From Rhodospirillaceae bacterium (GTDB lineage Bacteria; Pseudomonadota; Alphaproteobacteria; Rhodospirillales; 2-02-FULL-58-16), in the NCBI GenBank assembly GCA_013349695.1, contig DUZD01000012.1, forward strand, positions 1 through 22,299: a DNA stretch of 22,299 nucleotides. The letters are read 5' to 3'. Within the stretch, counting starts at the first letter, position 1. Every line of letters starts with the position of its first letter. Under the pieces are notes generated by a model that was not told where the DNA came from, did no database searches, and saw only the letters and a program-made list of their open reading frames with translations. Positions 6,086-14,095 of the stretch are shown here, in pieces. Made by a program: the position numbers and the translations under genes.

Positions 6086-6712
6086 TCAACGCACCGAGAT
6101 TACCAGATTCGGCGACGGATCGAAGATGCTTTTCAGTTTCCAGATATAGAGTTTACTGTGTTTCTTCGTTTTTTTGACCTTGGTGGCGTTGTGATCGACG
6201 ACGTTGGCGTCGGTCTTGAGCCTGAGTTCGCCGGTAATGTTGAGGCCCATCGCCGAGAGTCTCTTGGCCTGCGATGGGGCTACCGCCGTGCCCGTCATGG
6301 TGATCCGGCCCGTGGTGCGGACGTATTTGAGGCTGATGATGTTAGCGTTGCGGCGGAGGAACGTCACCATCTTGGTACGCAGCAGGTCGCCTTTTTTCTC
6401 CCAATGAACCTTGAAATGGCCTTGTTTGACGTATTGGAATTCCTTGACCGCGGAATCGCGGGTCAAATCGGTCTTCAGGTTCGCCGCCTTGATTTTTTCC
6501 TCGCCGGCCGAAATCTTGCCTTTGCGCAAGCCGTCATACAAGGGGATAGAAACCAGATAGCCATTGAAAATGATGTTGTAGAAACCGTAGCGGGTAATTT
6601 CGATCTCGGCGTCGAAACGGACGGGCATGTAACAGCCGCCGAGGATGATAGCCGTGACCACCAGGGCAAGGGCCGTAATCAGCGGCGGTTTGATGGCCGG
6701 AAACGTTTTCAT
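6086..6712 (-). CDS. Predicted lipoprotein of unknown function
   Basis: The 208-residue product opens with a lipoprotein signal peptide: basic start, hydrophobic LITALALVVTAIILGG and Cys27 in the lipobox LGGC. The mature part is soluble, basic and rich in beta-type sequence, with two long stretches of Lys, Thr and Asn near the C-terminus (KVKKTKKHSKLYIWKLKS). I do not recognise the family. The codon for Tyr follows the lipidated Cys, so the Asp+2 inner-membrane retention signal is absent and an outer-membrane location is likely under the E. coli rule. It lies 58 bp after mazG and 43 bp before the membrane protein gene on the same strand, so the three may be co-transcribed. Confidence 0.75.
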   Translation of the reverse strand: MKTFPAIKPPLITALALVVTAIILGGCYMPVRFDAEIEITRYGFYNIIFNGYLVSIPLYDGLRKGKISAGEEKIKAANLKTDLTRDSAVKEFQYVKQGHFKVHWEKKGDLLRTKMVTFLRRNANIISLKYVRTTGRITMTGTAVAPSQAKRLSAMGLNITGELRLKTDANVVDHNATKVKKTKKHSKLYIWKLKSIFDPSPNLVISVR

Positions 6713-6770
6713 GCCGGTGAATTTAATCCACTTTTTACGGCTCCGCCACCGGGGCTGGGAAAATCGCCGC

Positions 6771-7595
6771 TTACCCTTGTCTTCTCTCGTCTTCCTTGGC
6801 CTGCTCCCAGAACGCCTCCAGTTCGCGGGCCGAGGCCTCGGCGGGGCTTTTGCCGGCGGCGGCGAGCCGCACCTCGAGGCGACGAAAACGGCACTCGAAC
6901 TTGCCGTTGCCCTGGCGTAGCGCCAATTCGGGGTCGATGCCGAGCTTGCGCGACAGGTTGACGCAGGTGAACAGCAAGTCGCCGATCTCTTCTTGCAGGC
7001 GGGCGGGATCGGACCCGGTCGCCATGACGTCTTCGAGTTCCGCCGATTCCTCGGCGATTTTCGTCAGCACCGCCGCCGCCTGGTCCCAGTCGAAGCCGAC
7101 TCGCGCCGCCCGTTTTTGCAGCTTAAGCGCCCGGCTCAAGGCGGGGAGGGCGCGGGCGACGCCGGCAAGAACGCCGCCGGTATCATCGTCGTCGTCATCG
7201 TTTTTGCCGGCGCCGTCTTGGCGTTCGGCGGCCTTGTAGTCCTCCCAGGCCCGGGTCTGGGCGGCGGCGCCGGCGACCACCGCGTCCCCGTACACATGCG
7301 GGTGGCGGCGGACAAGCTTGTCGCGGATCGCTTCGACGACGCCGTCAAAATCGAAATATCCTGCTTCCTTGGCCATCTGGGCATGGAACACCACCTGCAA
7401 AAGGAGATCGCCCAGCTCGTTCTTGAGTGCCGTCATGTCGCCGCTCTCGACGGCGTCGGCGACCTCGTAGGCTTCCTCGATGGTGTGCGGGGCGATTGAT
7501 TCGAACGTCTGCTCCACATCCCAGGGGCAGCCGCGCTCGGGATCGCGCAGCAGCGCCATGGTTTCCATCAGCTTGTCCATCTTGGCGCTCATCAT
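6771..7595 (-). CDS. mazG: Nucleoside triphosphate pyrophosphohydrolase MazG
   Basis: MazG hydrolyses (d)NTPs to the monophosphate and PPi and is linked to removal of aberrant nucleotides and to the stringent response. The 274-residue product shows the tandem MazG domains. The first has GCPWDVEQTFESIAPHTIEEAYEV with the Mg2+-binding EExxE and ELGDLLLQVVFHAQMA, followed by KLVRRHPHVYGD. The second has KIAEESAELED and EEIGDLLFTCVNLSRKLGIDPE. The linker contains six consecutive Asp residues, an insert not usual in the family. The ATG at 7595 has AAGGAAC at good spacing; a second ATG follows directly. It lies 110 bp downstream of tatD. Confidence 0.95.
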   Translation of the reverse strand: MMSAKMDKLMETMALLRDPERGCPWDVEQTFESIAPHTIEEAYEVADAVESGDMTALKNELGDLLLQVVFHAQMAKEAGYFDFDGVVEAIRDKLVRRHPHVYGDAVVAGAAAQTRAWEDYKAAERQDGAGKNDDDDDDTGGVLAGVARALPALSRALKLQKRAARVGFDWDQAAAVLTKIAEESAELEDVMATGSDPARLQEEIGDLLFTCVNLSRKLGIDPELALRQGNGKFECRFRRLEVRLAAAGKSPAEASARELEAFWEQAKEDERRQG

Positions 7596-7638
7596 TTGTT
7601 CCTTGGGGATAGGCCGGCGGCAGAATATAAGAATGTCG

Positions 7639-7654
7639 CATAATGTATATTATG
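7639..7654. promoter_or_regulatory. AT-rich dyad in the tatD-mazG gap
   Basis: CATAAT-GTAT-ATTATG is a 6-bp-arm dyad in an AT-rich 110-bp gap (7596-7705) between tatD and mazG, about 45 bp before the mazG start. A second TTATGG copy follows at once. It could be an operator or part of a mazG promoter, but no convincing -35/-10 pair is visible. Confidence 0.25.
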
Positions 7655-7705
7655 GGAAATTATGGATAATATTTTCATTTCAGTCAGATACTGGTATTTG
7701 CAAAA

Positions 7706-8512
7706 TTAATCCGGTGCCGCCGCTTTGCCGAAAAGGCGGAAAAAATTATCCGTCGTGGCGGCCGCGAACTCGGCCGCCGGCACGGCCTTGAGTTCCGCCA
7801 GCCGCGCCGCCGTGAAAGCGGCGAAGGCCGGCTCGTTGCGTTTGCCTCGCTTCGGCGCCGGCGCCAGGTAGGGCGCATCCGTCTCCACCAAAAGCCGCTC
7901 CAGCGGCAGCCCCCTCGCCGTTTCCCGCAACGCCTTGGCGCCAGCGAAGGTAACGATGCCGGAAAACGAGATGTAAAGGCCCATGTCAAGCACCATCGAG
8001 GCCGTCTCGGCGGCCGAGCTGAAACAGTGGATGAGACCGGAAAAGCCGCCGGCCGCCTGTTCCTCGCCCAGGATGGCAAGGATGTCGTCGTCGGCGTCGC
8101 GGGCATGGACGACGATCGGCAGGCCGCTTTCCCGCGCCGCCTCGATATGGACGCGGAAGCTCCGCCGCTGCGCTTCCTTTGGGCTAAATTCGTAGTGATA
8201 GTCGAGGCCGGTTTCGCCGAACCCCACCACTTTCGGGTGCCGGGCCAGGCTGATAAGGCGTTCGGTGGTGACCTCCGGTTCGCGGCCGGCCTCGTGGGGA
8301 TGGACGCCGACGGTGCAAAAGACGTTGTCGAAGCGCTCGGCCAGCGCCAAAACCGCCTCGAAGCCTGTGACGCGGGTGCAAATGGTGAGGATATGGCCGA
8401 CGCCGGCCGCCAGGGCACGGTCGACCAGCTCATCCAGCTCACCGTCGAAATCGGCGAAATCCAGGTGGCAGTGACTGTCGACAAGTCCTGGAGGCTGACC
8501 CGGCGCCGTCAT
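7706..8512 (-). CDS. tatD: TatD family metal-dependent hydrolase
   Basis: TatD proteins are TIM-barrel metallohydrolases with 3'-5' DNA/RNA exonuclease activity, cytosolic despite the name. The 268-residue product shows the family metal ligands in order: VDSHCHLDF (HxH), VGFGETGLDYHY (Glu), VVHARDADDD (His), LIHCFSSAAE (His) and LLVETDAPYLAP (Asp). The ATG at 8512 overlaps the metG stop by one base (TGATG), so it is preferred over the TTG one codon upstream. The metG-tatD pairing is conserved widely in bacteria. Annotation as TatD or YcfH is equivalent here. Confidence 0.94.
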   Translation of the reverse strand: MTAPGQPPGLVDSHCHLDFADFDGELDELVDRALAAGVGHILTICTRVTGFEAVLALAERFDNVFCTVGVHPHEAGREPEVTTERLISLARHPKVVGFGETGLDYHYEFSPKEAQRRSFRVHIEAARESGLPIVVHARDADDDILAILGEEQAAGGFSGLIHCFSSAAETASMVLDMGLYISFSGIVTFAGAKALRETARGLPLERLLVETDAPYLAPAPKRGKRNEPAFAAFTAARLAELKAVPAAEFAAATTDNFFRLFGKAAAPD

Positions 8513-10068
8513 CAAGGCCCCTGCCCTTCGACCACTAAGCGCGGAAACACCCCTTCCGGCTTCGGCAGGGCGGTCACCGGAACCAGCGCGTGACCAGGGC
8601 CCAGGAAGGCGAAGGCGCGGCGGTCTCTAGCGACGGCCAATTGATCCAGCATCCGGTCCATGGACCGGGGCATGAACGGCAACGTCAGGATCGCCAGATT
8701 CCTGATCGCCTCGGCCAGAACGTAGAGAACCGTCGCCATGCGCTCCGGGTCTTCCTTCTTCAGTTTCCAAGGCGCTTGCCGGTCGGTGTAGACGTTGCAG
8801 GCGCGGATCACCGCCCAGATCGTCGCCAGGACCTCGTGGAATGCCTGTACGTCCATGTTTTTCCTGGTTTTTTCGAGCAAGCCATGGACTTCGGCGAGCA
8901 AGGTCTCGTCGTCGCCGGCGAGCGTTCCCGGCGGCGGCACCGCGCCGCCACAGTTCTTGGCGATCATCGACAGCACCCTTTGCGCCAGATTGCCGAAGTC
9001 GTTGGCCAGTTCCCCGTTCAGGCGGTTGACCATGGCGGGGTGGGAAAAATCGCCGTCGTTGCCGAACGGCACTTCGCGCAACAGAAAATAGCGCACTTGA
9101 TCGAGGCCGTATTTGTCGACCAGATGATAGGGATCGATGACGTTGCCCAGGGACTTGGATATTTTTTCCCCCTCGTTGGTCCACCAGCCGTGGGCGAAAA
9201 CTCTTTTCGGCGGTTGCAGGTCCGCCGCCATAAGGAAAGCCGGCCAATAGACGGCGTGAAATCTCAGGATGTCCTTGCCGACCATGTGCAGATCGGCCGG
9301 CCAAAAGGCGGCGTATTCATCCGATCCGGTGTCGGGAAAGCCGATGGCGGTGATATAGTTGGTGAGCGCGTCCAGCCAAACGTAAATGATGTGATCGGCG
9401 TCGCCGGGAACGGGAATGCCCCACTGGAAGCTGGCCCGCGACACCGACAGGTCATGCAGCCCGCCCTTGACGAAGCTGATCACCTCGTTGCGGCGGCTGG
9501 CCGGCAGGATGAAGTCGGGATGGTCGGCGAAAAACCTCAACAGGGGTTCTTGCCATGCCGACAGGCGGAAGAAGTAGCTGGGCTCCTCCAGCCATTCCAC
9601 TTCGGCGCCGGAAGGGGCGATTTTGCCGCCGCCGGGACCGTCTATCAGTTCGCTCTCGCCGTAAAAGGCCTCGTCGCGGACCGCGTACCAGCCGGCATAG
9701 GTGCCAAGGTAGATCTGCTCCCTTTCCATCAAACGCCGCCACAAGCCCTGGCAGGCATGCCGGTGCCGTTCCTCGGTGGTGCGGATGAAGTCGTCGAAGC
9801 TGAAATTCATGAACTTGGCCAGCTCGTGGAAGTTCCGCGACACCTTATCGGTAAAGGCCCGTGGCTCCATGCCGGCGGCACGGGCCGATTTCTCGACCTT
9901 TTGGCCATGCTCGTCGGTGCCGGTGAGGAACTTAACCTCGTAGCCATCGAGACGCTTGAACCGGGCCAGGACGTCGCATGCCAGGGAAGTGTATGCGTGA
10001 CCGATGTGGGGGTTGTCGTTGACGTAGTAGATCGGCGTGGTGATGTAATAGCGTTTGCCCCCGGCCAT
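8512..10068 (-). CDS. metG: Methionyl-tRNA synthetase
   Basis: MetRS charges tRNA-Met with methionine. The 518-residue product is a class I synthetase with HIGH at residues 21-24 (NPHIGHAYTS), GTDEHGQKV, and KISKS in GEKISKSLGNVIDP. The zinc-knuckle cysteines of the E. coli type are absent (GWYAVRDEAFY occupies that region). There is no C-terminal tRNA-binding dimerisation domain, so this is the short type usual in alphaproteobacteria. The ATG at 10068 follows AGGAGAG by 7 nt; an open frame of 47 codons upstream is not conserved. It lies 35 bp downstream of holB. Confidence 0.96.
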   Translation of the reverse strand: MAGGKRYYITTPIYYVNDNPHIGHAYTSLACDVLARFKRLDGYEVKFLTGTDEHGQKVEKSARAAGMEPRAFTDKVSRNFHELAKFMNFSFDDFIRTTEERHRHACQGLWRRLMEREQIYLGTYAGWYAVRDEAFYGESELIDGPGGGKIAPSGAEVEWLEEPSYFFRLSAWQEPLLRFFADHPDFILPASRRNEVISFVKGGLHDLSVSRASFQWGIPVPGDADHIIYVWLDALTNYITAIGFPDTGSDEYAAFWPADLHMVGKDILRFHAVYWPAFLMAADLQPPKRVFAHGWWTNEGEKISKSLGNVIDPYHLVDKYGLDQVRYFLLREVPFGNDGDFSHPAMVNRLNGELANDFGNLAQRVLSMIAKNCGGAVPPPGTLAGDDETLLAEVHGLLEKTRKNMDVQAFHEVLATIWAVIRACNVYTDRQAPWKLKKEDPERMATVLYVLAEAIRNLAILTLPFMPRSMDRMLDQLAVARDRRAFAFLGPGHALVPVTALPKPEGVFPRLVVEGQGP

Positions 10069-10103
10069 CGCTGTTCTCTCCTGGAAATTCTCGACTATTC
10101 GGA

Positions 10104-11234
10104 TCAGCGGGCGGCGTTTTCCAGGGCGTGGAAAACACTGAGAATGACCTGCTTGCGTTCCAGTTTGGCACCGCCGGCCAATGCCAGCAAGCGGTTGATC
10201 TTTTCCCACACCTCCAACCAGCGATCAAGGCTGCTCGCCGCCGCCAGGCGGCGCATCAGCGCCAATTCCGCCGCCGGCGTCCCCACGGGCGGCGTCCCGC
10301 CGCCGTTCGCGGCGAACACGATCAGCCGTCCAAGCCACCAGCGCAACAGGTCGGTGGCGGCGGCAAAAAGATCATCGGCACCGGCCCTGCCCAGGCGCCC
10401 GGCGAATTCGTGCAGGGCGGTGACGTCCAACCGGGGCAAGGATTGCAGCAGGGCCAGCAGATCGCCGTACAGCCCCAGGCCTCCGCCCTTGGCCAGGGCC
10501 AGGGCGCGTCCGGGACTGCCCTCGGCCAAACGCGCCAGCTCGGTTGCCTCGCCAGCCGTCAGGTCCGGCGAGAATCGGGCGGCAAGCGCCGCCACGTGGT
10601 CCTCGGCCAGAGGCTTCAGCCGGAGCATGCGGCAGCGCGAGCGGATGGTCGCCGGCAGGTTTCCGGGATTATGCGCGACGAGCAAAAAAAGGCCCCGTTT
10701 CGGCGGTTCCTCCAGGGTTTTGAGCAAGGCGTTGGCGGAATTGGCGTTCATCTCATCGGCGCCGTCGATGACCACCACTCGCCAGCCTCCCTCCGCCGCC
10801 GTCAGGCTCAGAAAGGGAGCGATGCCGCGGATATCGTCAACGGCGATCTCGGAGCGCATTTTTCCCGTTGTCGGGTGGGCCGTGCGTTCGATCGTCAACA
10901 GATCGGCGTGGCCGCCGCTGGCGACGCGGCGAAAGACCGGCTCGGAGGGCCCGACGTAAAGGTTTTCCGCCGCCGCCGGCGGAGCGCCGCCGAACAGTGC
11001 GCCGGTGGCCGCCTCCCCTGCCCCCCGGGCAAGCACGAAGCGGGCGAAGCGAAAGGCCAGTGTCGCCTTGCCGATCCCCCTCGGCCCGCAAATCAACCAG
11101 GCATGGACCAGCCGGCCGCGATGGAACGCCTCGAAAAGAACTTTTTCGGCTTCCGCGTGGCCGACGAGATCGGGGGTTTTGCGCGGCGGCGGCGGTCCGC
11201 TTTCGCCGCTTGGGACGCCTTCAGGACGGCTCAC
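10104..11234 (-). CDS. holB: DNA polymerase III delta' subunit
   Basis: HolB is the stator subunit of the clamp loader that opens the beta sliding clamp. The 376-residue product has an AAA+ domain with GPRGIGKATLAF (P-loop), VVVIDGADEMN (Walker B), ALLKTLEEPPKRGLFLLVAHNP and the SRC motif RSRCRMLRL containing the arginine finger. A C-terminal helical region follows. The P-loop is retained, as in other alphaproteobacterial delta' proteins. The GTG start at 11234 overlaps the tmk stop as GTGA, which decides the start. The tmk-holB pair is conserved in most bacteria. Confidence 0.94.
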   Translation of the reverse strand: MSRPEGVPSGESGPPPPRKTPDLVGHAEAEKVLFEAFHRGRLVHAWLICGPRGIGKATLAFRFARFVLARGAGEAATGALFGGAPPAAAENLYVGPSEPVFRRVASGGHADLLTIERTAHPTTGKMRSEIAVDDIRGIAPFLSLTAAEGGWRVVVIDGADEMNANSANALLKTLEEPPKRGLFLLVAHNPGNLPATIRSRCRMLRLKPLAEDHVAALAARFSPDLTAGEATELARLAEGSPGRALALAKGGGLGLYGDLLALLQSLPRLDVTALHEFAGRLGRAGADDLFAAATDLLRWWLGRLIVFAANGGGTPPVGTPAAELALMRRLAAASSLDRWLEVWEKINRLLALAGGAKLERKQVILSVFHALENAAR

Positions 11235-11881
11235 AGGGCCACTCCCATGCGCTCGCCCACCAGCCGGCGGACCGCCTCTCGGACCGATTCGGCGCCGCCG
11301 CCGGCGTCGACGACGGCGCAGCGGTTCCGTTCGCGTTCGGCGATGTCGAGATAGCCTTGGCGCAGGCGCTGGTGAAATGTCCTCGGCATGCGCTCGTACC
11401 GGTCCTCGGCGCCGCTCCGCGCCGCCGCCCGCCGCAACCCCTCTTCGACGCTCACATCCAGGATTACCGTCAGGTCGGGAGCGAAATCACCGACGATGAG
11501 CCGATGCAGCCCCGCCACCGTCCGCCGTCCCAGTTGGTGGCCAAAGCCCTGGTAGGCCATGGTCGAATCGGCGAAACGGTCCGACAGCACCCAGCGCCCG
11601 GCGGCCAGGGCCGGCAAGACCGTATGCTCCAGGTGTTCGTGCCTGGCCGCGTAATGCAGCAGAACCTCGGTCATCGGCGCCCATTTGTCGACCTCGCCCT
11701 TGACCAGCAAGTCGCGGATTTTCTCCGCCCCCGGCGCGCCGCCGGGCTCGCGGGTGAGCAGGACGTCAATGCCGGCGTCCTTGAGGGAGCGCCCCAACAT
11801 GGCGGCTTGCGTCGATTTGCCGGCGCCGTCGATGCCTTCGAAAGTGATGAACTTGCCCGGCGCCGCGGGCTCGGCGCCCAT
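11231..11881 (-). CDS. tmk: Thymidylate kinase
   Basis: Tmk phosphorylates dTMP to dTDP. The 216-residue product shows the P-loop EGIDGAGKST (residues 15-24), LTREPGGAPGAEKIRDLL (Asp/Arg dTMP-binding), the DRF motif in LSDRFADSTMAYQG and the lid region LRRAAARSGAEDRYE. The ATG lies one base after the dacA stop, and the 3' end overlaps holB by 4 nt. Translation is therefore probably coupled across three genes. Confidence 0.96.
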   Translation of the reverse strand: MGAEPAAPGKFITFEGIDGAGKSTQAAMLGRSLKDAGIDVLLTREPGGAPGAEKIRDLLVKGEVDKWAPMTEVLLHYAARHEHLEHTVLPALAAGRWVLSDRFADSTMAYQGFGHQLGRRTVAGLHRLIVGDFAPDLTVILDVSVEEGLRRAAARSGAEDRYERMPRTFHQRLRQGYLDIAERERNRCAVVDAGGGAESVREAVRRLVGERMGVAL

Positions 11882-11882
11882 C

Positions 11883-13079
11883 TCAGCCGGACCCGCCCCA
11901 AAGAATATAAGTCAACGCCGCTCCCAACCGGCCGATCAGGCCCAGGCGCTTGACTTCGGCGCCGGCCACCAGAGGCAAGCTCATGGGCGCCGCGCCCGGC
12001 GCCTCGACAACCAGCTCGGCCACCGCCGCCCCCTCGTTCAACGGCGCCGAAAGGGGACCGCGGTATCTCACCTTCACCTTCATTCCACGGCGCCCCTTGC
12101 GGGAAAGCATAACCACCAGATCGTTCTTGATGACCAGCGGCACCGTCGTCTCTTGGCCGAGCCAAACTTCCGCCTCCCCTACCGTCTCCCCGGCCTTGAA
12201 CAAGGCGTAATTGCTGAATTCGCGGAATCCCCATTCGATAAAGCGTTGCGATTCCCGCGCCCGCGCCCTTTTCGTGGGCAGGCCGTTGACCACCAGGACC
12301 AGGCGCCGCCCGCCGCGCTTGGCGGCGGCGACCAAGCCGTAACCCGATGAATCCGTGTGACCTGTTTTCAGCCCATCGACTCCTATGTTCCGGAAGAGAA
12401 GCGGGTTCCTGTTGGGTTGGCGGATGCCGTTGTGGGTAAACTCCCGTTCCGCGTAGTAATGGTAGTATTCGGGAAAGTCCTCAATGGTCCGCCGGGCGAG
12501 AACGGCAAGGTCCCTTGGCGTCGTCAGGTGTTCGGGATGGGGCCAGCCGGTGGCGTTTTTGAAGACGCTGTTCTCTAGTCCGATCTGGCGCCCGCGCTGG
12601 GTCATTTCCTCGGCGAAAGCGGCCTCGCCGCCGGCCAGCCCCTCGGCAACGACGATGCTGGCGTCGTTGCCGGACTGAACGATAATGCCGAAGAGCAAAT
12701 CCTCCACCCTCACCCGTTCGCCGGGTTCGAGGAACATGGTGGAACTTCCGCTCCTGGCGCCGCCCTTGCGCCAGGCATCGACGCTGACCGCAAAGGTGTC
12801 GTCAAGGGAAAGGCTGCCATCCCGAAGCTGCTCGAAAACCATGTAAACGGTCATCATCTTGCTCATCGAGGCGGGAACCATGGGTTGATCGGCATTTTTC
12901 TCGAACAGTACCGTCCCGGCCGAGATGTCCATGAGAAAGGCCTGGCGGGCGATGGTTTCCATGGCCCAGGCCGGGCGGCCGGAAAACAGCCCGGCGGCCG
13001 CCAACAGCAAAACGCCGGCGGCGGCGATCGTTCGCCACCGCCTGGACGCGGTCAATCGGGCTGTTTCGCGGGCAGTCAT
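11883..13079 (-). CDS. dacA: D-alanyl-D-alanine carboxypeptidase (DacA-type, low-molecular-weight PBP)
   Basis: This periplasmic serine peptidase removes the terminal D-Ala of peptidoglycan pentapeptides and limits cross-linking. The 398-residue product has a signal peptide (about residues 1-39, cleavage after PAWA). The penicillin-binding triad is SMSK at 71-74 (nucleophile Ser71), SGN at 136-138 and KTG at 238-240. A C-terminal beta domain follows, ending in a hydrophobic, weakly amphipathic segment like a membrane anchor. The ATG at 13079 overlaps the rlpA stop as ATGA; the longer open frame is rlpA shadow. DacA and DacC are not distinguishable here. Confidence 0.94.
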   Translation of the reverse strand: MTARETARLTASRRWRTIAAAGVLLLAAAGLFSGRPAWAMETIARQAFLMDISAGTVLFEKNADQPMVPASMSKMMTVYMVFEQLRDGSLSLDDTFAVSVDAWRKGGARSGSSTMFLEPGERVRVEDLLFGIIVQSGNDASIVVAEGLAGGEAAFAEEMTQRGRQIGLENSVFKNATGWPHPEHLTTPRDLAVLARRTIEDFPEYYHYYAEREFTHNGIRQPNRNPLLFRNIGVDGLKTGHTDSSGYGLVAAAKRGGRRLVLVVNGLPTKRARARESQRFIEWGFREFSNYALFKAGETVGEAEVWLGQETTVPLVIKNDLVVMLSRKGRRGMKVKVRYRGPLSAPLNEGAAVAELVVEAPGAAPMSLPLVAGAEVKRLGLIGRLGAALTYILWGGSG

Positions 13080-14038
13080 TCGACGACGATGTGGGAATCG
13101 GTGTATCCCACGCCAATCACCCAATCCAGCATGTGGTCCGCGCTGGCGACGCTGTCCATGGGACCGACGCAGACACGGAACATATCCTGGCCGTTCACCA
13201 GCACCGGAAAAATCCTCACCGGCCCCAGCCAGGATAGCTTGGCGCGCACCTTGTTGGCATTGGTAAAGAGGGAAAAACTCCCGGCCTGAACGAAAATCCT
13301 CGTAGCCGCCACCGGCAGCAATTTCACCTTACCCAGGTCGGGCGGCGACGCGGCCGCGGCTGGCGGTTCGGCCGCCGCCGGCATGATCCATGGCGCCTTC
13401 GCCGCCGCCGCTCCCGGAAGCAAAGGCAAGGATTCGCTGCTGACGTCGGCTTTCGGCAGACTGGCGACGATGATCGGTGTTTTCCCGACGTTCACCGCCG
13501 CCTTGCCTTGAAGGCGGGCGGCCAAGGCGCGGCTTTCGTCGGCGAGAATCTTGACGCGAACCAGGGCGGTGCCCTTCTTTTCCATTCCCAGAAGCTGCGC
13601 CGAACGCCGCGAAAGGTCGATGATCCGGTTGCGGGCGAACGGACCGCGGTCGTTCACCTTGATGTTGATGCTGCGGCCATTTTCCAGATTGACGACCGTG
13701 ACATAGCTGGGAAGCGGCAACGTCCGATGCGCCGCCGTCAGACGATTCATATCGAAAACCTCGCCGTTGGCCGTCGGCCGGCCATGAAATTTCGACCCAT
13801 ACCAGGAGGCGATTCCGGTCTCGTCGTAGATATAGTCGACTTGCGGGTAATACCAGATTCCATCGATCTGGTATGGGCCGCCGATCTTGTACCCGCCGCC
13901 GGCGATCCCTGGCTTGTCCTGGGCTTGGCTCGCCCTTTTCGCGGTATGGATGAAGAACTGGGCTTCGGCGCAGGCCGTCAACGCCACCACGGCAACCAAC
14001 GCCAGCAACAACAGGCTAAGATGACAGATCCGTTTCAT
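13076..14038 (-). CDS. rlpA: RlpA-type septal lytic transglycosylase / SPOR protein
   Basis: RlpA cleaves denuded glycan strands at the septum. The 320-residue product begins with a lipoprotein signal, with Cys23 in LTAC. The double-psi beta-barrel domain follows: GIASWYGSKFHGRPTANGE, TAAHRTLPLPS and the catalytic-site segment KVNDRGPFARNRIIDLS. A Pro/Ala-rich linker leads to a C-terminal SPOR domain starting near RIFVQAGSFS, which binds denuded peptidoglycan. Adjacency to dacA (4-nt overlap) is conserved in alphaproteobacteria. The spacing from the mltB stop is 57 bp. No clear Shine-Dalgarno is visible. Confidence 0.94.
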   Translation of the reverse strand: MKRICHLSLLLLALVAVVALTACAEAQFFIHTAKRASQAQDKPGIAGGGYKIGGPYQIDGIWYYPQVDYIYDETGIASWYGSKFHGRPTANGEVFDMNRLTAAHRTLPLPSYVTVVNLENGRSINIKVNDRGPFARNRIIDLSRRSAQLLGMEKKGTALVRVKILADESRALAARLQGKAAVNVGKTPIIVASLPKADVSSESLPLLPGAAAAKAPWIMPAAAEPPAAAASPPDLGKVKLLPVAATRIFVQAGSFSLFTNANKVRAKLSWLGPVRIFPVLVNGQDMFRVCVGPMDSVASADHMLDWVIGVGYTDSHIVVE

Positions 14039-14095
14039 CCGCGCGTCGAATCCATATATGGGGGCTGATTTGAAAATTTATCCATACCTAGAAGT

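Noticed and set aside
7150..7215. Asp-rich insert in MazG as a separate domain or frameshift
   Set aside because: The frame remains intact and both MazG domains are complete. It is a short repeat-expanded linker.
10069..10209. Longer metG start upstream of 10068
   Set aside because: The added residues overlap the end of holB in another frame and are not conserved. The ATG at 10068 has a good ribosome-binding site directly before the YYITTPIYY homology.
8590..10959. A 789-codon open frame on the plus strand
   Set aside because: It lies antisense to metG and holB, which have full catalytic motifs. Its translation is rich in Arg, Gly, Gln and Asp with no recognisable domain, as expected for a mirror frame in GC-rich coding DNA.
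10128..11354. A 408-codon plus-strand frame, and a 361-codon one at 10868-11953
   Set aside because: Both are antisense to holB and tmk, show low-complexity translations and lack ribosome-binding sites.
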